Made by a program: the position numbers and the translations under genes. A DNA stretch of 37,919 nt from CAXQRU01 sp964226685 (GTDB lineage Bacteria > Pseudomonadota > Gammaproteobacteria > Pseudomonadales > Cellvibrionaceae): the NCBI GenBank assembly GCA_964226685.1, contig CAXQRU010000014.1, positions 1-37,919 of the forward strand, written 5' to 3'. Every line of letters starts with the position of its first letter. Position 1 is the first letter of the stretch. The notes under the pieces were generated by a model. It had not been told where the DNA came from and made no database searches. It was given only the letters and a program-made list of their open reading frames with translations. Positions 31,845 through 37,919 of the stretch are shown in pieces.

Positions 31845-32750
31845 ATGAAAATAGCTGTTTTATCAAGAAACTCCACTCTGTATTCAACCCGCCGCCTAAA
31901 GGAGGCTGGAGAAGCCAGAGGACATGAAGTTGATGTGATTGATACCTTACATTGTTATATGGATATCACCAAAAGCCGGCCAGCCGTCAAGTATCACGGC
32001 CATGAACTTCCCTTCTACGATGCCGTCATTCCTCGTATCGGAGCTTCTATCACCTTTTACGGTACCGCTGTGGTTCGTCAATTTGAAATGATGGGCACCT
32101 TTTGTGTTAATGAATCAGTGGCCATTAGCCGTTCCAGAGATAAACTTCGCTCACTCCAATTGCTGTCGCGAAAAGGCATTGGGCTACCCAGAACAGGCTT
32201 TGCCAATAAACCCGATAATATTAAAGATTTGATCAAAACCGTGGGTGGCGCTCCCGTTGTCATCAAACTCCTTGAAGGCACACAAGGTATTGGCGTAGTG
32301 TTGGCCGATACCAATAAAGCCGCTGAGAGCATTATTGAGGCATTTATGGGCCTTAAAGCCAATATACTGGTTCAAGAATTCATTAAAGAGGCCGATGGGG
32401 CTGATATACGGTGTTTTGTGGTCGGCTCTAAAGTGGTGGCTGCTATGAAACGACAAGGTGCCGATGGCGAATTTCGCTCAAACTTGCACAGAGGAGGATC
32501 AGCCTCCATTATTCGACTGAGCAAAGAAGAGCGAGCCACTGCGATCAATGCAGCAAAAGTGATGGGGCTCAATGTGTGTGGCGTAGACATACTTCAATCC
32601 AAAAATGGGCCTGTTGTAATGGAAGTTAATTCCTCGCCAGGGCTCGAAGGAATTGAGCATGCCACCAATAAAAATGTGGCGAATATGATTTTCGATTTTA
32701 TTGAAATGAATGCCAAACCTAATAACACCAAAACTCGGGGTAAAGGTTAA
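31845..32750 (+). CDS. rimK: RimK ATP-grasp glutamate ligase (ribosomal protein S6 modification)
   Basis: 301 residues (E. coli RimK has 300). It starts MKIAVLSRNSTLYSTRRLKEA as the family does. ATP-grasp elements are visible: RSRDKLRSLQLLSRKGIGLPRTGF near 95-120, PVVIKLLEGTQGIGVVLA near 135, VQEFIKEADGADIRCFVVG near 170, FRSNLHRGGSA near 208 and the metal-binding VVMEVNSSPGLEGIEHAT near 258. In E. coli RimK adds glutamates to the C-terminus of ribosomal protein S6; in Pseudomonas the Rim system remodels translation. It leads a three-gene operon, with rimB starting 1 base after its stop. Confidence 0.95.
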   Translation: MKIAVLSRNSTLYSTRRLKEAGEARGHEVDVIDTLHCYMDITKSRPAVKYHGHELPFYDAVIPRIGASITFYGTAVVRQFEMMGTFCVNESVAISRSRDKLRSLQLLSRKGIGLPRTGFANKPDNIKDLIKTVGGAPVVIKLLEGTQGIGVVLADTNKAAESIIEAFMGLKANILVQEFIKEADGADIRCFVVGSKVVAAMKRQGADGEFRSNLHRGGSASIIRLSKEERATAINAAKVMGLNVCGVDILQSKNGPVVMEVNSSPGLEGIEHATNKNVANMIFDFIEMNAKPNNTKTRGKG

Positions 32751-32751
32751 G

Positions 32752-33189
32752 ATGACATCAAAAATGGTAGTGGGTAATTTGGAAAATTGTAACCTCCCTG
32801 ATCTTGGTATCGAGTCGTTGCAAGTCAGGGTAGATACTGGCGCAAAAACATCCTCTCTCCATGTCGATAACCTATCCAAATTTACTAAACAAGGAAAAAC
32901 CTGGGTAAAATTCGATATTCATCCAGATTTGTATAATGTTGACAGGGTGATTCATTGTCAAACAAGACTTAAAGATGTTCGACGCATCAAATCCTCCAAT
33001 GGTACGTCTGAAGAGCGCTATGTTATTAAAACAACATTATCTCTTGGAAACCAGACCTGGCCGATTGAAATCACTCTCGCCGACCGATCCGATATGAGTT
33101 ATCTGATGTTGCTTGGGCGCGAAGCAATGGGTGATCGACTACTGGTCGACCCGTCTCAAACCTTTATGCTGGAATCTAACGATGAATGA
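32752..33189 (+). CDS. rimB: RimB-type retropepsin-like (ATP-dependent zinc) protease
   Basis: 145 residues. It carries the aspartic-protease-like motif VRVDTGAKTSSLHVDN (residues 26-41), with the catalytic-type Asp in DTGA, and MLLGREAMGDRLLVDP near the end, matching the family annotated as ATP-dependent zinc protease / retropepsin-like. In Pseudomonas RimB acts with RimK in control of ribosome modification. The direct adjacency to rimK supports the same role here. The ATG at 32752 is preferred; another in frame lies at 32764. The gene overlaps zntB by 8 bases. Confidence 0.9.
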   Translation: MTSKMVVGNLENCNLPDLGIESLQVRVDTGAKTSSLHVDNLSKFTKQGKTWVKFDIHPDLYNVDRVIHCQTRLKDVRRIKSSNGTSEERYVIKTTLSLGNQTWPIEITLADRSDMSYLMLLGREAMGDRLLVDPSQTFMLESNDE

Positions 33190-34159
33190 TACGAACCCAA
33201 TCATTTATGCCTGCAAAATTGTTGGCGACGGCTTTGGAGAGCTTCTGACAGAGCAAACCGCCCCAGTGGTCTTAAAATCTCATGAGCTAGCCTGGGTTCA
33301 TCTTGATCGCAATCATAACCAAACTAAAAATTGGCTCAATGAACATGTTCCATACTTAGACTCCATTATTGTTGAAGCCTTACTGGCCGATGAAACTCGC
33401 CCCAGAATTGTCGAACATGAAAATGGAGTGCTCTTGATATTAAGGGGCGTTAATCTTAATGAAAATGCCCAACCTGAAGATATGATATCAATTCGAGTTT
33501 GGGTTGACCCTGAGCGCATTATTACTCTTAGAAGACGCCCCCTCAAAGCGGCCCTTGATTTACAAGAGCGATTGAGTCAAGGCAAAGGCCCGAAGGATGC
33601 TGGTGAGTTTATCTGCGCCCTATCCTCGCTACTCTTTCAACGCATGGAACCTTCATTAGTTGAGCTGGACGAAAGACTCGATAATATTGAAGAAATTATA
33701 ATGGATTCGCCCGATGTATCCGAACGCCAAGCGATCACAAATATTCGCAAACAAGCCATCATGTTTAGACGCTATATGGCCCCTCAAAAAGATGTTATCG
33801 CTCAACTGAGGCTATCTGAATTACCGTGGCTGGAACAATCTCATAAGCGAAGATTACAAGAATCTGCTGATAGAATTGTTCGCTATGTAGAAGATCTTGA
33901 TGCGATGCGTGAGCGTGCACAAATTGTGAAAGATGAATTAGCCAATGCCATTGCAGACAAGCTCAATCGAAATATGTACGTATTATCCATAGTCGCTGCC
34001 ATTTTTTTGCCGCTAGGGTTTCTCACGGGTTTATTAGGTATTAATGTGGGTGGGATGCCTGGAGCTGATAATGACACCGCTTTTTGGATTGTCTGCTTAC
34101 TCTGCCTTGGGTTTTCAAGCATTATCATCGCCGTTTTTAAATGGTTAAAATGGCTTTAA
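33182..34159 (+). CDS. zntB: ZntB/CorA-family cation transporter
   Basis: 325 residues. A long cytoplasmic N-terminal domain (about 260 residues, largely helical, with LDERLDNIEEIIMDSPDVSERQ) is followed by two C-terminal helices. The first ends with GLLGINVGGMPG, the GxN pore motif of the CorA superfamily in its ZntB form. ZntB transports zinc; other divalent cations cannot be excluded. The ATG at 33182 overlaps the rimB stop. Linkage of a possible zinc transporter with a protease family annotated as zinc-dependent is suggestive but not proof of a functional link. Confidence 0.9.
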   Translation: MNDTNPIIYACKIVGDGFGELLTEQTAPVVLKSHELAWVHLDRNHNQTKNWLNEHVPYLDSIIVEALLADETRPRIVEHENGVLLILRGVNLNENAQPEDMISIRVWVDPERIITLRRRPLKAALDLQERLSQGKGPKDAGEFICALSSLLFQRMEPSLVELDERLDNIEEIIMDSPDVSERQAITNIRKQAIMFRRYMAPQKDVIAQLRLSELPWLEQSHKRRLQESADRIVRYVEDLDAMRERAQIVKDELANAIADKLNRNMYVLSIVAAIFLPLGFLTGLLGINVGGMPGADNDTAFWIVCLLCLGFSSIIIAVFKWLKWL

Positions 34160-34164
34160 AACCG

Positions 34165-34680
34165 TTAATGAATCACATGATCTGGCGATGGCTTGACCCT
34201 CAAACTCTTCTCAAGTGAATCGGGTACAGCTTTCTCCTTTTCACTACCACCGACCTGCACAATAAAGGTCAACGCCCGAGATAAACTGACTCCATCAACC
34301 TCAACTTGCGTATTCACATAGATATAATATCGGCCCTCCACTTCTGCAATAACACTAAAAGGCAGAATCACTCTTGAGCCATCTAACATGATAGTTGGAT
34401 TTAAGTCTCCCTCAACTAGGTGGAGCCCTTCTGATGCAGTGACTGACGCTGTTAGTTCTCCTTCGGCATATTCAGCATCCAAGGAAATATCAATTAAGTA
34501 TTCAATGCCCGGGATATCCAGGTTAACTTGGCTGTACACCAAGCTCACCGCCGCTCCAGGCTTATAATACCTTGGTTGGTTCTGAATATAATTTTCAGTG
34601 TCTACCGTTTTAGCACTAACACCCAATGCGAAAGAACTCATTGTAGAGAACAGCAGGCATACAATATAGAGTAACTTCAT
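34165..34680 (-). CDS. Secreted hypothetical protein, 171 residues
   Basis: I do not recognise a family. MKLLYIVCLLFSTMSSFALGVSA is a good signal peptide (cut probably after VSA), so the protein is likely periplasmic or secreted. The mature part is rich in alternating hydrophobic/polar beta-strand segments (GIEYLIDISLDAEYAEG, ELTASVTASEGLHLVEGD, RVILPFSVIAEVEGRYYIY), suggesting one or two Ig-like beta-sandwich domains. The tail is charged. It follows the lipoprotein peptidase gene by 10 bases, with GAGGGTGAG as a good ribosome-binding site, so it is co-expressed with it and may be a substrate, partner or inhibitor. It ends 5 bases from convergent zntB. Confidence 0.78.
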   Translation of the reverse strand: MKLLYIVCLLFSTMSSFALGVSAKTVDTENYIQNQPRYYKPGAAVSLVYSQVNLDIPGIEYLIDISLDAEYAEGELTASVTASEGLHLVEGDLNPTIMLDGSRVILPFSVIAEVEGRYYIYVNTQVEVDGVSLSRALTFIVQVGGSEKEKAVPDSLEKSLRVKPSPDHVIH

Positions 34681-34690
34681 CCGCTCACCC

Positions 34691-36385
34691 TCAAAAGACC
34701 GTTACATTGAAACATACTGTGCCCCCACCCGATGCGCTATCAACATTATAATAATGATAAACTTCAATAATATATTCATCGACAGCTAATGTCACATTCA
34801 TCACTTCCACATTATTAGTGTCGGATTCACTGAGAGCTAGTAAAGCGCCATTTAGCAAAAGCTTGATATCAGGATCTGAACTGGATAAGCCACTGACCCG
34901 AGTTGCCGTGATGGTATGTGAGCCACCTGAAACCACATTCAATCGTAAAAATTGGCGATTACCCAAACGGTTCTGTTCGCCATTGACTCGATGACTACAA
35001 ATAGTTACCGGGTTAGCATCATCAGAAATACTTTTGTAAACTGGCAAATCGTTAGCATCCCCACCACTGTTGGTTTCACCTGTGCCATAACTATCTTGAA
35101 CCTCAATCAACTGAGAACTTAGCAAATTATCAATCTCCGTTACCGCAGAGGGGTTTTGTGATTTAATGGTCGATACCAATGAAAAAATACTGGTCAAGGT
35201 GGATTGATTTTTATAAGCAGAGCTAACCATTGCATTGTAAATCGCAGCTAAACCAAGATTAACGGCATCATTACTGTCTGCATCTGAATCAAAAATATCA
35301 TACAGCACCGTTTGCACAGAGCCTTCATTAAACCAACCTCGATTAATGCTCGCATTGCTCTCTACATTAATCTGAAAATCACTGGCCTGAGATGTGCCAC
35401 CAGAATCACGATAAACCGGATCTCCCGTAATCATACCGGATAGCGCATTCCCAAAACCCTCGCCCAACGCAACTCGCATATCAAGTTTCGAGGTTATGCC
35501 ATGTGAGCCACCAACACTATCAGAGCGAGATAAATTATCCTCAAAATAGTGCCCCCACTCATGGATCACCACATGCTCATCGTATTCATCCGAGTCACTA
35601 TCGGCCTTACCTAGTATGTAAATTCGATCATTTGAATAAAAACTCGTTGAAATTTCTCCATTGGAAAGCAAACCTGTCGCACTACTGTTGTTGACACTCC
35701 AAAAAATATCAGCATCATCCATCACGATCGAGCTATCGATCGCCACTACGGCTTGTGTTGCTTTGTAAACAGAATCTAAGATGGCAAAGGGGCCTGCACT
35801 TCGTGGATCACCATAACTACTGCCCGTCCAACCCGATGATGCCAATATGTTTCTTGTGGTGTCAGTAGTCCCACTATTGAGACTGGCACCATCAAGCACA
35901 TAGAGCCTGTTACTATTGGTGTTATCTCTCACCTCAAAATCCCATATGGCTCCTGAAGTGCTTTGAGTCTTCGCTTTTATTCGAATCACGGTATCGGTAT
36001 TTTGATTGACCGCAAGGGAATAAGTACCACTATCAGAGGTAGTGGAAGATGACATAATACAACCAGAACTGGCCAACGCTTCAATCTCTGCACCACGCAC
36101 GGGTAGAGTTTGAATATTGTTATAATCAAGACCACCACCGAGAGTGCTTGAAAAAGGGACACGTTCGTAGCTAATGGTGCCAGAAATCGTCACCGTAGAA
36201 CCGGATGCCGCACAATCAGCCCCATCGGCACCAATTGTTTTTAACTCGCCTTCTTGATTGGATAAAGCTGGGGTCACGTTGTTTGTGGTGTTTGTGTTAT
36301 TCGTGGTAGTGGTTCCACCACCACCGCCCCCACTACAGGCGCCAAGAGTGATCACGAAAATTAATAGTAGAGTTTTTCTTGTCAT
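34691..36385 (-). CDS. Lipoprotein HExxH metallopeptidase
   Basis: 564 residues. A lipoprotein signal ends LGAC (Cys17), followed by a Gly and Thr/Asn-rich spacer. Residues about 65-145 look like a carboxypeptidase-regulatory-type beta domain (GTISYERVPFS, PVRGAEIEAL, TTSDSGTYSLAV). The peptidase core has HEWGHYFED (zinc His275, Glu276, His279) and a candidate third ligand Glu309 in ALGEGFGNALSGM, giving HExxH-29-E, a gluzincin-like layout. The C-terminal 110 residues (FLRLNVVSGGSHTITATR to YIIEVYHYYNVD) resemble a pre-peptidase C-terminal (PPC) beta domain. It is probably held on the outer membrane and cleaves an extracellular or periplasmic protein. It is the first gene of a pair with the small secreted protein. 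Confidence 0.8.
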   Translation of the reverse strand: MTRKTLLLIFVITLGACSGGGGGGTTTTNNTNTTNNVTPALSNQEGELKTIGADGADCAASGSTVTISGTISYERVPFSSTLGGGLDYNNIQTLPVRGAEIEALASSGCIMSSSTTSDSGTYSLAVNQNTDTVIRIKAKTQSTSGAIWDFEVRDNTNSNRLYVLDGASLNSGTTDTTRNILASSGWTGSSYGDPRSAGPFAILDSVYKATQAVVAIDSSIVMDDADIFWSVNNSSATGLLSNGEISTSFYSNDRIYILGKADSDSDEYDEHVVIHEWGHYFEDNLSRSDSVGGSHGITSKLDMRVALGEGFGNALSGMITGDPVYRDSGGTSQASDFQINVESNASINRGWFNEGSVQTVLYDIFDSDADSNDAVNLGLAAIYNAMVSSAYKNQSTLTSIFSLVSTIKSQNPSAVTEIDNLLSSQLIEVQDSYGTGETNSGGDANDLPVYKSISDDANPVTICSHRVNGEQNRLGNRQFLRLNVVSGGSHTITATRVSGLSSSDPDIKLLLNGALLALSESDTNNVEVMNVTLAVDEYIIEVYHYYNVDSASGGGTVCFNVTVF

Positions 36386-36502
36386 TGGAGCAACTTGATC
36401 AAACGGCCTCTATTTAGTCTAACGCCAAATCGACCATTTGCAAACTTCAACGAAAAGAACGCTATCTTTTAAAATCGTTATAAAAGAACATTTTTAATAA
36501 CA

Positions 36503-37270
36503 TTAAAGGCTAGCCAATCGGTTTTTAAGGCCATCTTCAACAACATTAAAACAATGATTGGCACAGGCTTTTCGACATTCAAATTCATCAATAGCGCATG
36601 GTTTGTGGAAAATCACTTCAACCCTGACTCGACCATGACCCATGGCGTTAAAAAAATGGCTAGCAAATGGCATAACATCGTACCATGCAAACACATCTCT
36701 CTGGGCTTTGCTCATTGGCTTATTTCGATAATGCGTATAAATAATTGATATTGGTTGGATATGAACCGCTAACTCACTATCCTCAACCGATTTAAGCAAG
36801 CTAGACTTAAATGGCATCACATAATCACCTGCGGTACTCGTACCCTCAGGAAATAAAATTAAATTGCCACCACTTTGAAAATGTCGAGTCATGACATCGA
36901 CCTGGCCACGCACCTTGGTGCCTTTTCTTTCAAAAAACAAGGTATTTTGAAAACCTGCTAACTTTCCTAAAATCGGCCATTTTGCCACCTCTGATTTTGC
37001 GATGAAGTGGCCAGGAATCAATGAACCCAAAATAAAAATATCTAGATAAGAAACATGGTTCGCCAAATACAATGTCGGAGACTGCTGACACAACTCCCCT
37101 TGATGAATGATGGTGATTCCAAAAATTCTACAGCAGCCTTTATGAAATAAAAAAAATAGCCCAGGCTTAGGCTTGATACGAAAAAGTCTCAATATAAAGT
37201 AAATCATAGGCATCACAATACACCAAACCACCAAGCATATTGTTGCCAAAAACATTCGTATCATTTTCAT
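36503..37270 (-). CDS. olsA: Lysophospholipid-type acyltransferase (PlsC family; probable OlsA)
   Basis: 255 residues from the ATG at 37270; a GTG at 37285 would give 260. The N-terminal membrane helix is ICLVVWCIVMPMIYFILRLF. Motif I is NHVSYLDIF (NHx4D), then FFERKGTKVRG, and motif III is FPEGTSTAG near 140. PlsC-type enzymes acylate lyso-lipids. Because the preceding gene is an OlsB-like N-acyltransferase ending only about 20 bases upstream, the best reading is OlsA, the O-acyltransferase that completes ornithine lipids. If the partner is something else, it could act on lysophosphatidate. Confidence 0.82.
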   Translation of the reverse strand: MKMIRMFLATICLVVWCIVMPMIYFILRLFRIKPKPGLFFLFHKGCCRIFGITIIHQGELCQQSPTLYLANHVSYLDIFILGSLIPGHFIAKSEVAKWPILGKLAGFQNTLFFERKGTKVRGQVDVMTRHFQSGGNLILFPEGTSTAGDYVMPFKSSLLKSVEDSELAVHIQPISIIYTHYRNKPMSKAQRDVFAWYDVMPFASHFFNAMGHGRVRVEVIFHKPCAIDEFECRKACANHCFNVVEDGLKNRLASL

Positions 37271-37289
37271 GGGAAAAGAATCCACTGCA

Positions 37290-37919
37290 TTAAATATGGT
37301 TCACAAGATTCGGATTTTGATCCCGCATTCGATTCGCTTCAACATAAATGGCTACGTATACAGTGTTGAAACTGTGGTCGATAATAGCAGCATCACTGAT
37401 CTTCGCACCAATTTTTAGATAGCCTCTTAACAGAGGTGGTATAGACTTCTGAGCTGAGACCCACTCTACATATTCATGATGTACCTTATTGAGATCAATG
37501 TACTCAGGCACCTTGGGCTTAGGCATCAACGACGCTGGGGCCAAATGATGTTGATACAAATAACTTAAAATCGGTAAATGTGTAGGGACCGAAATTCCAG
37601 AAAAACTGGCACAGCCTAACATTACATCAATCTGGTTATCTTGGATAAAGCTCATGGCGTACTTCCAAATTAACATCAAAATGGCACCGCCACGCCCATT
37701 AGGGTCAATACAGAAACGACTTAGTTCCAAACACTTTGGAAAGTGTGCTCGAATGCCACTGAGATCGAATGTTTCTTCTGTATAAAAATTTTGTCCAGCG
37801 AGCAAGCGGATATTGTAAAATAACCGAAGTGTACCAACCACTTTAAAAGGCTCTCTGGTATCTAAAACAATAATATGAAAGCCATTTTCATCCCATTGAT
37901 CCATATCTTCTTTTGCCGC
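37290..37919 (-). CDS. olsB: OlsB-like N-acyltransferase (GNAT fold), 5' end cut by the window
   Basis: The frame stays open to the last base (Ala-Ala-Lys-Glu-Asp before the in-frame Met at 37904), so the true start lies outside. About 209 residues are visible; OlsB proteins have 250-300. The segment VVGTLRLFYN..., then KCLELSRFCIDPNGRGGAILMLIWKYAMSF, is the conserved hemolysin-like/OlsB acyltransferase core. Later GCASFSGISVPTHLPILSYLYQHH and PPLLRGYLKIGAKISDAAIIDHSFNT also match the family. OlsB transfers a 3-hydroxyacyl chain from acyl carrier protein to ornithine. It is paired with the olsA-like gene. The amino-acid substrate (ornithine, lysine or other) is an inference. Confidence 0.82.
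   Translation of the reverse strand, partial: AAKEDMDQWDENGFHIIVLDTREPFKVVGTLRLFYNIRLLAGQNFYTEETFDLSGIRAHFPKCLELSRFCIDPNGRGGAILMLIWKYAMSFIQDNQIDVMLGCASFSGISVPTHLPILSYLYQHHLAPASLMPKPKVPEYIDLNKVHHEYVEWVSAQKSIPPLLRGYLKIGAKISDAAIIDHSFNTVYVAIYVEANRMRDQNPNLVNHI

Overview
This 37.9 kb window is ordinary chromosomal DNA of a gammaproteobacterium of moderate GC content. Evidence for this is the YejK nucleoid protein, the block comEC / exbB-exbD-lpxK-kdsB-(LMW phosphatase)-murB, LpxK and KdsB for lipid A and LPS, an AlkB-UvrC-PgsA run, MltD, GloB, RimK with a RimB-type protease, and CCA-encoded tRNA-Cys(GCA) and tRNA-Leu(UAA). The gene order resembles Pseudomonas, Oceanospirillales or Kangiella relatives. 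The genus cannot be fixed by reading alone. I saw no prophage, insertion sequence, CRISPR array or rRNA. The first 17 bases equal the 3' end of the Illumina read-1 adapter, so the left edge is probably a contig end.

Layout. 1-3 kb: yejK, an unrecognised 112-residue protein behind a structured leader, and a secreted AstE/AspA-type metallo-deacylase. 3-10.4 kb (minus): a nine-gene, tightly packed envelope and repair operon reading exbB-exbD-lpxK-kdsB-ptp-murB-alkB-uvrC-pgsA. 10.6-14.9 kb: comEC (minus) head to head with gloB, then mltD. 15-16.4 kb: a HDOD-GAF regulator (minus). 16.5-22.8 kb: a four-gene peptide-type ABC importer (Yej/Dpp/Opp class) with an enlarged, C-terminally anchored binding protein and a permease with a long N-terminal extension. 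22.9-27.8 kb (minus): methionine synthase encoded as two separate proteins (homocysteine domain, then folate/cobalamin/activation domains), followed by an overlapping gene for a membrane M50-type protease with a zinc ribbon and TPR-like tail. 27.9-29.2 kb (minus): RluA-like pseudouridine synthase and a J-domain protein. 29.2-31.1 kb: membrane-anchored FMN glutamate-synthase-like protein and a cold-shock protein. 31.1-31.5 kb: a long imperfect hairpin and two tRNA genes. 31.5-34.2 kb: a cluster of DnaA-box-like sites, then rimK-rimB-zntB. 34.2-36.4 kb (minus): an HExxH lipoprotein peptidase with a small secreted partner. 36.5 kb to the end (minus): a probable ornithine-lipid pair, olsB (cut by the window edge) and olsA.

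The dominant theme is envelope construction: lipid A, CMP-Kdo, UDP-MurNAc, phosphatidylglycerol, ornithine lipid and murein turnover. Around it lie translation-related functions (RimK, RluA-like, tRNAs, cold shock) and B12-dependent methionine synthesis. The least explained items are the split metH with its coupled M50-TPR protease, the unusual ABC importer, the lipoprotein peptidase pair, the hairpin at 31.1-31.2 kb and the DnaA-box cluster upstream of rimK.
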